From Spirodela intermedia (Eukaryota; Streptophyta; Magnoliopsida; Alismatales; Araceae), in NCBI GenBank assembly GCA_902729315.2, contig LR746274.1, forward strand, positions 248,001 to 312,000: a stretch of 64,000 nucleotides of DNA, given 5' to 3'. Position numbers and translations under genes: made by a program. The notes under the pieces are model-generated. The model made no database searches. It was not told where the DNA came from and saw nothing but the letters and a program-made list of their open reading frames with translations. Below, piece after piece: positions 11,474 to 24,095 of the stretch; the first letter of the stretch is position 1, and the number at the start of each line of letters is the position of its first letter.

Positions 11474-12256
11474 TCACACATCGACGCGGCACGTTTTCGG
11501 CGCCCCTTCTAGCGAACCGATCAGTGAGGTCGAGTTGGAGAACCCGATCCTCACGTTGTCGCAGTAGACCCTCATCACATGCCTCCTCGTCCTCCAAGCG
11601 CCAGCCCTAAACCTAACCCACGCCATAATCCTCACGTGGAAATTGACGACTCCGCCATTCGATCTTTCCTTCAAGATGGAGCTGGCAACGTCTGGATCCA
11701 CGTACGCGGAGACGGCTGCGAACCTTGCCGGCACAGCGGTGGAGTTCCCCTTTCCCTGGTAGAAAGGCGGCAGCGACGTCTCTGATATCGAGTCCGATCC
11801 GTAGAAGACCGCGGCTTGGACCCTGTCATAGAAGATACCCATCTTCTGGTTGCGATTGCGCACCATGAACGTCAGGTTGAAATTCCCAGTGACCTGCTGG
11901 GAGTTGGAGACATTGAATGAGGAAACTGACGCCGCACTGACAGCGACCTCTGGCAGACGGAAGCGGAGCACCAGCCAGAGGATGAAGGTGACAATGGCGA
12001 TGATGAGGAATACAGAAATGCAAATGATAATCAAGCGGCGGATGAACAGGGAGCTGCTGTTTCTGTGGCCGTAGACCGCATTCGGGTCGTGGTACGGTCC
12101 AGGAGGCGGCGGCGGCGGCGGGGGATAATAGGCGGGCGCGGTGGCGGGGTACGGGTACGAGGATCCGTAGGCGGGGCCTGCCGCGGCGGTGCCGGAGTAC
12201 GACGGCTGCGCCGCCGCCGGGTAGCCGGTGACGACAGGCTTGGGCTCGCTGTTCAT
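11474..12256 (-). CDS. NHL / LEA_2 family protein with proline-rich N-terminus (260 aa)
   Basis: This is the second single-exon NHL-type gene. Residues 1-65 form a Pro/Tyr/Ala-rich cytosolic region with an eight-proline run (45-52). A basic patch (RR, 73-74) follows and then one transmembrane helix at about 75-98. The LEA_2 domain carries the family motif in the variant form NRNQKMGIFYD (134-144), where the usual NPN is NRN. It also has LPPFYQGKGN (162-171), WVRFRAGAW (213-221) and paired cysteines (232, 256). Several N-x-S/T sites lie in the presumed extracellular part. The family is associated with pathogen and abiotic stress at the plasma membrane. Stop TGA is at 11474-11476; the start ATG is well separated from upstream frames. 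It is a same-strand relative of the gene at 7934-8584, but sequence outside the motifs differs strongly, so any duplication is old. Confidence 0.9.
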   Translation of the reverse strand: MNSEPKPVVTGYPAAAQPSYSGTAAAGPAYGSSYPYPATAPAYYPPPPPPPPGPYHDPNAVYGHRNSSSLFIRRLIIICISVFLIIAIVTFILWLVLRFRLPEVAVSAASVSSFNVSNSQQVTGNFNLTFMVRNRNQKMGIFYDRVQAAVFYGSDSISETSLPPFYQGKGNSTAVPARFAAVSAYVDPDVASSILKERSNGGVVNFHVRIMAWVRFRAGAWRTRRHVMRVYCDNVRIGFSNSTSLIGSLEGAPKTCRVDV

Positions 12257-12785
12257 GGTCAGAGGGATCTGAGCGACCTCCGGAGGAATAATCAGTTCAA
12301 CGACAGCCTGGAAGGAGGAACGGGAGAAGAACGGGAGAGCGAGGAGCCTCTACTTAGTTAGGAAGAGGATTGGGAAAGTGGCAGGGAGTGACTGAGAGGG
12401 AGGCGATCGAGCCGGTGACCGACTCGAAATTAACAACAAAAGGTGTGGGACCCACATCCACAGACCGACCCAGCCCAGTTATCGGACTAGGAAATGGGCC
12501 CAATGGACTTTCCGGGCTTAGCTTCGAGGTCTGGGCCCGGGAAAAACTGGGCTGGGCTGTGGCCGCCGTACCCTACCAGCTCTCGCTCAACCAAGAGGGA
12601 GAAGAGGCGCCTAGAGAAACAGGCATCCATCCATCCATGCCTTGAAAACCTCAGCAACGAGATACTGTTCCAAGTCTAGAGAGAGAAAGCGGCGCTGATT
12701 GAACCCTAGAGAATACACCAGGAGAAGCCCTCGACTACAAACATACAGAAGAAGCCCAGACCCAATACAATCATCATCATCATAA

Positions 12786-12790
<5 letters not shown>
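12257..12790. promoter_or_regulatory. Upstream region of the second NHL gene and 3' flank of EXO70A1
   Basis: The left part is the 5' UTR and promoter of the minus-strand NHL gene. It includes GTGGGACCCACATCC and several TGGGCC/GGGCCC (site II/TCP-like) elements at about 12445-12550. The right part is the 3' UTR side of EXO70A1. No gene is visible in between. Confidence 0.4.

Positions 12791-12830
<40 letters not shown>
12791..12830. repeat. GA microsatellite in EXO70A1 3' UTR
   Basis: About 20 GA units. Read on the gene's strand this is a CT tract starting about 12 bases after the EXO70A1 stop codon (12843-12845), so it should lie in the 3' UTR. Confidence 0.95.
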
Positions 12831-12833
<3 letters not shown>

Positions 12834-12842
12834 GGGGGGTGG

Positions 12843-13087
12843 CTAGGTCTTGCCTTCGAAGAACTCGCCGAGCATCTGATCCAGGCCCTCCGGCGTGTAC
12901 TTGCGGTACTTTTCGGGGTTCTTGTTGGCATCTATGAGAGGCCTGAAAGAAGGAGAGAGAGAGCAGCTCAGGATACAACTCGCTGGACGTTGACTGCAGT
13001 CAGCGGAGTCCAGAGGCTGAAAGATGAGCTCCCAACCGGACCCATTCGAACCCGGACTTTAGATTGACCAGACCCACCTGACCCTCC

Positions 13088-13137
<50 letters not shown>

Positions 13138-16100
13138 CCCAAACCGTTTGATGAAGCTTCTGTAGGCAGGCAGGAGAATCTCGGCGATGGAGAGGCGGAG
13201 GGACTCCCGCAGCTCGGGGTCGGGCACCGTCCACTGTGACTGGCGCTGATGAAGTTCTTCAAACTGCATGTTGAACGACTTGAACCTGGCAACAGAGAGC
13301 CGCCGCCAGCTCAGGCCTCCCCTCGATGCCGAAAACCCAGAAAGAAAAGAAGAGAAAGAAGATATTTAGATCGTCTCTCGGCACCTCTCTTTGACCGTAG
13401 CCCTTGAAACCCCGCTGCTGCCGCCCTCGCTCCCCATTCCGCCGCCGGCGCTGCCGGTGGTGCCGCTCACTTGGATCGTGAGGCTCTGAAGAATCTGAAG
13501 CACCACAGAGACAAGGCAAAGTTCTCAGCCCGGCACAAGGAATTCCCTTTCTTTAGAAAGAGATGAAACCTCCGACTATATCTTAGAGAAGAAAAGAGAT
13601 AAGTCAACATAGTGAGATGTCCAGAACCACTGAAGGTCAATGAACGGCAAACAATGGCCGGAACGTCAATAATTTTCCAAATACTGTGGCGGTATCAGAT
13701 AGACGGAAAAAGAAAAATGTTCAAGCAGCAAACCTTAGACCAAGCAACTCTCTTATACTGATTTGCATTCTGCTGAACAATCCTCCGATGTCTTTGAACC
13801 CAATCATCGCCTAATAGATTCTTAGCTTCCGATCTGATCACAGTAATGAAGCGCCTCTTGTCATGTCTGTGATGATTAAGGTGTTCTTAATAGGGTAAGG
13901 TTGGGTATTTCTCACCTGCGGACAGATCTGACCATATAATGAATGTTGTTCATGAGGAATATGTGGGTCAAGGCAGGATCTTTATACAGCTTGGACTTCA
14001 CGTCGAGGTTTGCCTGAAGAGCGTTCATAATCTTCATCGTCACATTGGCCAGATGATTGTCTGGTTTGCCTCCGGTATCAAACTCTTGGAAGAGTAAGTC
14101 CAACGTTGACTGGTAGCTGGGGACGTTTCAACAGAGACTTTTTTCAGGTAAGCGTGAATGATGCCCAGAGGATTAAAGTAAATGACAGCTAAAGTTAACC
14201 ACGGTCCATCAAGTAATAAACAGAAGAACACATGGAATGTCAATAATGGTCGATGAGGAGTGTTGAGCTGAAATAGAAAGTCATCAAAAGCCAAAAAATT
14301 GAATTCTCAGCCTCACCTTCTACGGAATACAACACCTAAACAAAGACAAAAGAGTCGAGATTATTGAGAGTCAGTCGATGAGTGGCCAAACTTAAACGGC
14401 CAACAAAACCGCAGCTGTGTAATGGAGCTTTTGGTAGGCTATTTATCTGCTCAAAGTTACCTTATCCCTGAGGTTCAACCCACTTTGCCCAAGGGCAGGG
14501 ACTAGGGAGGCCACCTGGTCAGAAAACTTAACAATTGCCCTTGAACTTTTCTGGTTGGATCTATATGCACTAGATTGATGAGAAAAGGCTTATGCCTGAT
14601 TGATGGATACTATCCACCACGAGTCTCCTAATGTCACGAGATTGAAACCCAGTCAAAGCAACCCGATCGTCCTCCTAATCTACCAAAGGCCTGTTACCGG
14701 AGAATTCAGGAAATAGAGAAAAAAATGGCTAACAGCAGCCATTGAAAAATTAGAGACAAAAAATGAATTCAAAGAAATATTCATTATGTAATTGCAGGGA
14801 ATAGTGTGGCGGAAATAACACCAAGCCACAGAATAAACTATGGAACATTCAGATCCAGGTTTAAAGCAATATGTGGAGCCCAGAAGAAAAGTCGGATAAC
14901 TCACTCGAATAGAAATTTCACATAGTTGATCACATAGCTGGTCAGAGGATGGACAGTTCCATCTGCAACAGTAGTCCTCGAAGCATCCTTCTCAACCGCT
15001 TCTTCAAAATCACCAAAGGTTTCTTGTGCGGTCTTAGCCAACTGTTTTGTCAAGAGCAATAAAGACTCCCGCATCTCTGAGCATGGTTTGCCCTCAAAAA
15101 GCGTTTTGATCTGGCAGAAATTTTTGAAAGGACAGAAGAACAAAGACCAGAATTGTTAGAGAACGAAAACAAATTCAAATTAGAATACGCCCGAGAAAAA
15201 AAATCAAGTCTAGCTTTAGGGTTGTCTGTACATCTGGCATTTGAGAAATTAATCATCCGGTTCATGAAGACACCTTTTCAGAATCAAATTAAAACTAGTA
15301 TACCTTTTTGATATTTTTCCATATTTTACTTGAGCAATCATCAAAATCATACAGCATCAGAGGTGGATCACCTTAAACCTGGATGACCATTACCAAATAT
15401 TTGAAACACTATGACCAATTAATACTATGATTATTTACCAGATTCTCCCCACTTAGGGCCAGAACATGGTTTCACAGATCAGGGAATCGACAGACTGAGG
15501 TTGGCCTGGGCCTGGCTAAAGCCAGCTCAAGTCCAGACAGTTTTTTCAAGACCCAGCCCACACAAAAGCCCAAAAAATAGCTCCATGTTAAGCCCTATGA
15601 AACACAAGACCTCCCTACGCTGGTCCTTCCTAGCCTAGGATGCGATTTCCCGTCTGTTTGAGTCGTCTATATGAGTGGCTTTAAGACAGTCACGTCCCAG
15701 ACGAAAATGAGATCCGAGGTTCTTAGTCGAACCCTGCTCTAGCAACAGGTTGGGCTGGATGATGCCCATTTCTTTCTGTGCTTGATTATGAGGCCCACGC
15801 CTGGGAAAACCAGACTGGGCAGGGTAAATTTTATTCATTTATTGATATATTTATGCAACCATCTAACTCCAGCCAGCCTTTCCATCAGTTTTTAACGACA
15901 GAAGTGACGTATGCATCATCTCCAAGGAGAGTTCTAAACATTTAATCCACTGCCAAATACAGATGTTGTGCGGGCAAAACATGTAGATCAGATTCTCATT
16001 CAAATTATACAAAAATCCAGAGAAAACAAAGTGCAACTGAAATTTGTGCCAAATGGATAACGTAGAAAACAAATTGAGTCTCTTTTAATCATCATATCAT

Positions 16101-19100
16101 CAAATTTGTGAATGTCTGGCAACTGAAAGGATAAACAGGAACTTCAAAGTGCAATCATATTCCTTACAATGTCAGAACCTTCTAGATCTTTGAAATATAT
16201 TACAATGTCCCAGATTTTCTTGTGTCAATAGGAGAATGCCCTCGGCAAATATTTGGACAATTGACCTACAGGTGACAGCTTTTGTTGGTCCCTTGAACAT
16301 AGAACTTAAGAACTAAAGAGTGGGAGAGGAGGGCAAGGTCCTGTGATGAGCTGAAACCTTTTCCAGATATATGAGAAGAACATACCCAAACGAAGCAAAA
16401 TGATCTAAAGTCACTTGATAAAATGCTCACAACGTTCACCTATTGCATTCCTAGACTAGGTGTACCGTCTCTCCATAAATGTTCAAAATTTCTCAAACAC
16501 AAACATTAGGTATTCTTCCTTGAATGCTTAAAATGAGACTTCCTAAAAGGTTAACGATACGAAAGATAATGCAAAACGATTACAAAATTGCATACAGTCA
16601 TCAATAACCGTGCACGACTTCCGTGTTGATTTAAGGGGCATTCGTTTTTCTTGGTTGAAAATGCACTAAAAGTTTCGAACTCTTAGATTTCATGAATAAG
16701 CAAACTTTGTCTCGAAATCCCCTTTCCATCCTTTGTTTTCAACGAAGGCTCTTAAGGTGTTCTCCCTGGGATGCCCCACTAGCCATTGAGAGTTGTCAAC
16801 AAGATCTAACGTCCTAATAACAGCTAAAAAATAGCTAGAGTAATAAGTTTTTTCTGGTCTGATGTACGTCAACAAGATACATGGCTTGACGTGTCCTGAA
16901 AAAAGGGTCCTCAGACATGCAGTGTAGACATAATAGAAGATCGGCAGCTCCCAACTTAACATTCTGGGATCATAAAGATTAGATAGCTCGACCCTACTGG
17001 ATGCGTTGACCAGACAGTTTTAAAACTTGACTATATTAGAATTGAAAAATATGATTGAAGGATTTCTCATCTTGGCAACTATGAACGAGAGTCAAACTTG
17101 CATGATACCCAAAATAGTTGGAGCTGTAAATCTGAATTTTTATGATCATCGAAATCACATCATAGTAGCATTTTCTGCAGCGTCGAACATAATATCAACA
17201 TTAGCTAGACTAACAAGTGGAAAACTTATCAGCGTTCAAAATGATTGAATTCCTAAGATCACATTTAAAATAGTCCCAATATTACCGTTTTTCCAGCAAC
17301 GCTAAAATCTGAGAATTTAAAGAGTCCATGATTTTGACGTAAACGTTTCAACACTATAATTAAGGAATTCACAATTATAAATTATCTTTCGATCAACTAG
17401 AATATGTGATGAACATTTCCTATTGCAAGTGGAAGCGGAATGAGAAGAAAACTGAAGCTCGACTCTCCTTTGTTAAAAAAAAAATCATCACATGCAACAT
17501 TCATAGAATGAACCAACTCTACCTCTGGCTGAAGCTCTCTCATTATCTCATACATGTCTAGAAGAACAAATAACTTCTCTGGAGACCTTTTGCTTTTGGC
17601 CACAGCATCTCCAAAACTAAGGAGCATCTCTACACTACTGGCAGTTACATGAGCAAAGCACTGGTCCTTTAGAGACTCAAAACCGTTAAATATTTGATCA
17701 CAAACATTTTTCTCCCCTGCAAACAATAATTTTACCTGTTCCAAACAGAGTCAGCAATTGAAATAGAAACTGGGGATCACTATATGCATAACAACTGAAT
17801 TCAATACCGCAATTCTCATGAAGTGAATCCAATTCCCGATTTTAGCTTCCAATGCCTCCCACGGCATTTTCTGCACATCGTCCTTACTAAGCTTCTCCAC
17901 TCCGAGTTTTCTAAGTGTCTGTTCCATAATCGGCGCACGCATTTCCCTAAAGAGAAGTAGACCGACACAGTTTACTGAGAATAAAAGTTAAGCATGTGGT
18001 CTCCAGGCAAATCAGACAAATAGTAGGGCATGAATGGACTACATAAATCATGACAGAAAACCAATAAAAAACTCACCCGTTTAAAGACAGTGATAATGCA
18101 CAGACATTTCAATAAAGAAATACAGAGCAAAAAACTGAACAACGTGACAATACAACGTCAAATCCATCCCCAAAACCAAAAATGACGCACGCACTATCCC
18201 AGGTACCTTACCTATATAATATTCTGGTGGATCAGATATCAGAGGATCAGCACACTCAACGCAGGCAGAACCCCTTTAAGCCTTGAGCTTGGGAGACAAA
18301 GAGCTCCCACACAGAAGATGGCCAACCGTAGTCACTCACCAACTAAAAGTGAAGACACTGACACTCTGGAAGCAAGAGAAGTAAGCCCAGACAATTGCCC
18401 AGGGTTGGGAGGTGTGAACACATATCTTATTTCAGAAAGCAATTGAGTTCGTTTCTGGACAATCGAAATTTCACAAGTTTCCCCAGCGGATCTCATTAGC
18501 AGACAACAGCTATTTTGGGTACTCCAACAAAGGTATCCGGATTTTACTTTCTTAAAACATGAACCAAATTTGGCATAATAAAATGGAGGTTAACATCATA
18601 ATGACAGAAAACCGGAAAATCTATGTACCGCCACCAAGTTCTGCTACTCCAGATCCTACACCAGCCTTAAACGATAGGATAAAACATTATCATGATAAGG
18701 ATCATGACAATGATGATACTGAAGTAAGGTAAACTGGTTCAAAATACAGTATATGTCAAGCAAATCTTCTTCACTACATCACTCGAACGTAGACATAAGG
18801 TCTATTTTACATGATAATTGAATGCAAAGAAAAGAATTTGATACCAAATCAACTAAGGCAGCCAGCATAAATATACCTGTAGACAATAACACAATCTTGA
18901 CCATTCCCAGCTTGGACCATCTGTTCTGCAAGATCATGCAGGACAGGCAAGATCCTTGGCGGAATCAAAACCGGAAGTTTGTACACTGCAGTATCTGCAA
19001 CTTTCGTGTGTTGCTCAATGTGAGTAGTTGCAGATGGGGTTTTAGGATTAGCATCGCTGTGGTTTCCATGTGCCTCAGAAGATAGCTGCAAAGTGTTCGG

Positions 19101-22100
19101 GAGACACTCAAATATGCTGTCAGGCTCCAGCGGTTTGCTGCAATACAAGGTGAGGGGATCAGAACTCACACCAGAATCACAGTTAGGTTGCCCACACACC
19201 CATAACCGCAGATGAAATTTAGTAGTTGAAAAACGAAAGAGAAATAGGATCCGTATTTATCATGAGCTAAAGAAGCAATAAATCATACACACATAAGCAA
19301 TTATATATGAAGAATCCTAAATAATATTTAAAATACCAGGCCAAGCCACCCAAGGATATCATTGAAAAAATAGAAAATATCAATACAGCATATATCCTAT
19401 TTATAACTGAAACAGATTCTTCAATGATAATTAAACAAAGCTTTAAAACTACCTTGCTATTACACATGATAAATATTGAGACGAAAAAAAATAACACAAA
19501 AAAGGAAAGGTGAAATCCTTTTGGTTGAAGTAGAGTTTCTTATTTTTTAATGGTATCTACACGGACATTTTTTATTTAAAGCTTCTCAAGATAGTAATCA
19601 TAATAATCTCAATTCTTACGTAATGGCATACCAACAAAAAAGGAAGAAAATAGTTCAGTGTCGCTGCCTAAGTTTGCAGGTGAAACTGATTTATTTGGTA
19701 GTTTAACTACCTTTTGTTTTTCTGGAACAGTCTCTGAGATCCATTTCCAGACTTTTGTTGGTTATTGTTTGACTAATTTTGTGGTTTCTGGATATGAAAA
19801 ACAGAGGCCGTTAATTACATGTGTTATGACAACAAAGACAATTAAACGCTATATGACCATATACCTTCATACATCTTGTGTCAGACTATTCAGTACTCAT
19901 TTAAACGCCTGACCGTACATATTACTGTTAGAACATTATTGGATTATTCAGAACTTAGTAACACTACTCAGAGTGCTTATCTATGCCATCCCGGAGTTCA
20001 GAGGAACTCAGTATGCAACAACACAAACTGCTGGCGATACTCCTAGTTTAGTGGCTGTGGAGAAAAGTTCTCTTCAGCTATAGAGATTATCACGACTGAA
20101 AGGGTTTGCTTTCAAAAAAAATCTTAAAACCATCTCTATTTCTTTTATAAGTGTTCCTACAGCAATGCCATAATTTCTCTCTTTCAGGGCCACAATGGCA
20201 TTGGGAAGCAATATCTTATTGAATCCCTCGAGTAATCTTACTGTGGTACTTGATTCTTTGTGAACAAAGCTAACTGTTACTGACGAGGAGTGACTATCGA
20301 TGACAGTGATTTTAAAGTTTTCTTAGCGTTAAATAAAGTTATTGCCTGATGTTAGCCACCAAAAGTATGCTTTCATAATGAAACATGGAGAAAAGAACTC
20401 CAAAAATAAAGGGATTTTAAGAGCAACCGTGCTCAGGATTAAGTCATGTGTAAAAATGACTTCTCCATTGCCCATACTATCTACTGTTACACATCACTAC
20501 CATGTCAGGATGTTGTAATTACTTGAACTTCACTTTTCCAAGGCAATAGATTAGGGTTTGAGCTCAACGGTGACAACTATATTTTTTTTCTTAAAGTGAA
20601 ACACATTAACAATTATTAAACATAGAGATTACAATGTTGTATAACTAAAGACAAAAAAATTATACACATAAAAAAACGTTCCTCACATAATCCTCTACTC
20701 ATCTAACTAGAGGAAGGAGGAGGACAAGAAGGGATCACCACAAATTTGCTCCTTTCTTCAATCCTTGCCAACAACATATTGTTGGCAGAATCGCCAATCA
20801 CCATTTCCTTGCGCTATTATTCCACATAACGCACAAAAAAGGTTTTAAGGTAACAAGGTGCAGTTTAGCAAAGCCATTTTTAATACGTTTTAAATCTTTT
20901 TTTATGTAAAGTATTAGATTAATAAGATAAAGCATACATATGTACAAAGATGAAATAATCACAAAAATTATATAGATAATACGAATATTTGTTTCTTCTT
21001 AAACATTAAATTTCAAAAAGCCATTTAACACAGCATGGCACAAGAACACCATTTGTGTTCATGTCTAGCCAAACAGCCTTTCACGGTTGTTCTTCCTTCC
21101 TTCCATCTAACCACTTCGTAATCTTCATCTTCCCCTTTGGAGCCGTTTCAAAAATTTTAAACAGCTCCTACATATATCTGCATTAATGCCTTCAAAATAG
21201 TCATGTGTGTCTGCCAGTAAACCTCATACACACTCCACAAGCTTCCTCACCCATTACTGTTGCCCACATGTTTTCAAATAAAAACATTTCATCATATAAT
21301 TTTGGTCTCGTGTTGATGATTATCTCAATGAGTAGCATAACTTTCCTTTTTTTTTTATCTCATATACTAATCATTCCCATTTTCTTCTTCATTGTGCAAA
21401 TACACCACCTTATGCCTGATGTTAGGTATTATTAAACTCAAAAAATGTTAACGTAGGAAAGAACCTCTAGCATAAATAGTGAACGAAAAATATGATAGGA
21501 AGAATTTTATTCTAATGCATGAGGAAACCTTGCACCATCACATCACTATAATGAATGAAATGTTTTAGAATGAAAATTTAGTTCCTAACTAGTAAGCAAG
21601 CATATGAATACGATGCAGGTTGCCAGCTGTGTAGTAACAAACCTGTAAGAAGACAACAACTGCTTGAATTCCTCCTCTAAATTTAAAATAGCTTGTGACA
21701 ACAAATCATTTACATGGTTAAGCACCCCATCACTACTCTTGAAAGATTTTGTGGAGCTGAAGAAAGAGAAATTCTTTCTTAGTTGCTCCACGGCCTCCAA
21801 AAAACCGTCTAAATCCTCATGTGGCCCTTTCCGGATCTTTGCTTCTGCCTACATCTTCAAAAAGTGATGATCAATTTTCATATGAAAAAAACATATAGCA
21901 ACAAATTTGATGCCAAAAAAACATGAAATGTGCATATAGCTATGCAGTATGTGAGTGGTCTCCCTACTGTTCTGGAGGGGGGAGGGGGGAGAAGATTAGC
22001 GGTCTACCTGGCAACCGAATACGTCCAAACTCCATACTCAGCGTCTCCAATTCCGATTTAAAGAAACATTTTGTGAGGTCAATTAAATTCTTACCCTAGA

Positions 22101-23277
22101 GGAGATAATAACTGAAATGTGGGAAAGATAAAGAAACAGATGGTTGCAGAGAGAAGTATGAGAGCCGTACATGAAATACACCAAAGTCAATGTAATTTCT
22201 TTCATCGAAAGAAAGGATTGTCTCGACTATGATTAATTTGAAAGGGATAGAGATTAAACAAAAACTCTAAAGGGGATGACATTAATGCAGACGAAGAGTT
22301 TGCTCTCAGGGGATCATAGACTGTAGGAGGTTCCACATAAAATCGTCAAAACCTGATCATAGTCTGACTTCTTTGGCTCACGTAATTAACAACTTTCTGT
22401 TCCCAATATTTGCATATTTCTGGTTGTTTAAGACCTTCTCTCAGTTCCCTAATAACTGATAAGGACAATTTAATTTTGTGCTCGTTCGAAACAATCGCAG
22501 TGTACAAGGAGGACGGCCTCTCTTTTATTTTTTTACCGGTTGGCATTGGTTGAACTCTTAAGCACAAAATTATTCCCTTGGCGGATCCATGAATGATGAT
22601 GATAGGGCTACACCTTGAGTTTGAGTTAAAAAGCTGTCTACCTCCAAAGCTTACTTCTAATCACCCCAAGCAAATGTCACACTTATTTTTCCCATCCCAA
22701 GCTCCTATTATGCTGGGCACTAAGGTTTAAGATTCAAAGATCTAAAGTATGCACGAGGAAACCAATTAAACCATAAAGGGCGATAGATTGGGAAAGGAGA
22801 ACACCTCGCGTGACAGATCAAACTGAACCAGGATTACATCGGCCGACTTCAGTGTCTTGTCGATGTTTTCGTGAGCTCTCCTGACGGCATGCGTTCTCAC
22901 CTGCATGATGACATCGGGAGAGAATTCAAGAGGACAACTTCAAAGTGCCGATCGAGAATAGAGAGAGGAAGGTTCCGAAATCCGGCAACGTGATGAACAT
23001 TTTAAAGGCCAGGTGAGAAATTCCGCCAGATCGCGCCAGAACGAGTACTGAGGGCAAAGGAATGAGACAGAAGAACCGTCAATTCTGGACACCGACTTTG
23101 GAAGAGCCGAATTCCTACCTGAGTGGGGCGCATGGCGGTCTCGAGGGAGGAGAGACGTTGGTCGAAGGAGCCAAGAATGGAGACCATTCCCTCCGTGACT
23201 GTCTGGCTCTTGTGCAGCGACTCCCTCAGGAAGCTCGCCCTCCGCTTCAGGGTTTCCGTCCCCTGTGGAACCCTCAT
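12843..23277 (-). CDS. EXO70A1: Exocyst subunit EXO70A1-like, 12 exons, 645 aa
   Basis: This encodes an EXO70 subunit of the exocyst, which tethers secretory vesicles at the plasma membrane through its C-terminal lipid-binding domain. Coding exons (minus strand, in order): 23119-23277, 22805-22900, 21643-21848, 18877-19137, 17808-17946, 17523-17735, 14905-15110, 13916-14116, 13734-13833, 13385-13494, 13139-13285, 12843-12942. All junctions are GT-AG and keep frame, giving 1938 nt. Landmarks include [11 protein letters not shown] (17-27), [20 protein letters not shown] (34-53), the EXO70-typical [15 protein letters not shown] and [32 protein letters not shown] (about 411-427), and [14 protein letters not shown] near the C-terminus, followed by [13 protein letters not shown]. 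The 12-exon layout and length fit EXO70A1 (638 aa in Arabidopsis) and not the mostly intronless EXO70B-H genes. The family motifs are intact, so it is probably functional. A paralog lies directly upstream. CT microsatellites sit in the last intron and the 3' UTR. Confidence 0.93.
13092..13135. repeat. GA microsatellite at the last-intron donor of EXO70A1
   Basis: About 22 GA units. On the gene's strand it is a CT tract beginning four bases into the last intron, whose donor reads GG|GTATCTCTCT (exon end at 13139). The intron is only 196 bp (12943-13138). Confidence 0.95.
15111..17522 (-). other. EXO70A1 intron 6 (2.4 kb)
   Basis: This is a long AT-rich intron between exons 6 and 7. The part at about 15430-15860 is richer in GC, with repeated GCCCA/TGGGC words that recall dispersed repeats, but it has no domain. 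The short frames at 16690-16962 and 17027-17248 have no recognisable product. Confidence 0.6.
19138..21642 (-). other. EXO70A1 intron 3 (2.5 kb)
   Basis: This is the longest intron of the gene, AT-rich, with no domain-bearing frame. It may contain repeat-derived sequence around 20560-21420, but I cannot assign a family. Confidence 0.6.
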
Positions 23278-24095
23278 TTCCCCCAGATCGATTCCCCGCA
23301 GAGACGGAACAAATATGAGACGAAAACCCCTCCCCGCCTTAGGCGCCGCTTCCTTATTCGCGGATCGGAGGTTGCCAGCGCCGGCGGCGGACCATGATCA
23401 GGGGGAGAAGGCTGAAGAGATCTATCACGACTTCACCACCCACCCCCCCAGGTGCCCGCAGGCCACGACAGACCAGCCGGAAGGAAGATGACGTGCGGCC
23501 TGCGTCGGCAAGATCCGCTACGTCGTCAACCGTGAGTCTGCTCTCGGCGCGTGGGGTAACCTCTGCTTTCCACTTCCGGAAACACCTCCCCTCCTCCCTA
23601 CCAGCCTCCCCAGGTCCTTGACCCCGGTCCCGCGAGTAGTTACCCTGGTTTCAAAACCCGGCCCCAGTGGGCCCCACAGCATAGACACGTGGCCGCACCA
23701 GAGTTATTCACAATTATATATTTAAAAAAATGGGCTATAAATGTACTAAGAATTCCAGATATAGAAAAATCCAGCACATCCGGAGGTGAACTTGGTGGCC
23801 CATTATGGTACAACCTGGGCCCAGCCCAAAAGCTTTTGAAACCCTTTTCCGGTGGTACCCATACAATATAGTTTCAACGAACAAATGAACAAAATGAATC
23901 TGGAGTCTGACGAAAGCCAGCCCGGCCCATTTATGGCCCAACCTGGGCCGGGCCCATAACCCGAAAACCTAAACCCACCGGGGGACGCCGTCGTCTCCCT
24001 CCTGGGGCAGAGACCTCGGAGGATTCAGTAGGCCTTCTTCCTCTTCTCAGTGGATGAATGAACAGCGAGGAGGATGCCTCCCCCTGCACAATCTC
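23278..24095. promoter_or_regulatory. Intergenic region between the EXO70A paralogs (EXO70A1 promoter)
   Basis: This holds the 5' flank of EXO70A1 and the 3' flank of its paralog, only about 0.8 kb apart. GGGCCC/TGGGCC-type elements cluster at about 23655-23685 (AGTGGGCCCCAC) and 23920-23960 (GGCCCATTTATGGCCCAACC). Such site II-like motifs are common in promoters of broadly expressed plant genes. GC-rich frames at 23062-23621 are the sense and antisense of the first exon and leader. Confidence 0.5.

Noticed and set aside
22346-22567. 73-codon minus-strand frame inside EXO70A1 intron 2
   Set aside because: It has no recognisable domain, and including it would break the family-consistent splice pattern.
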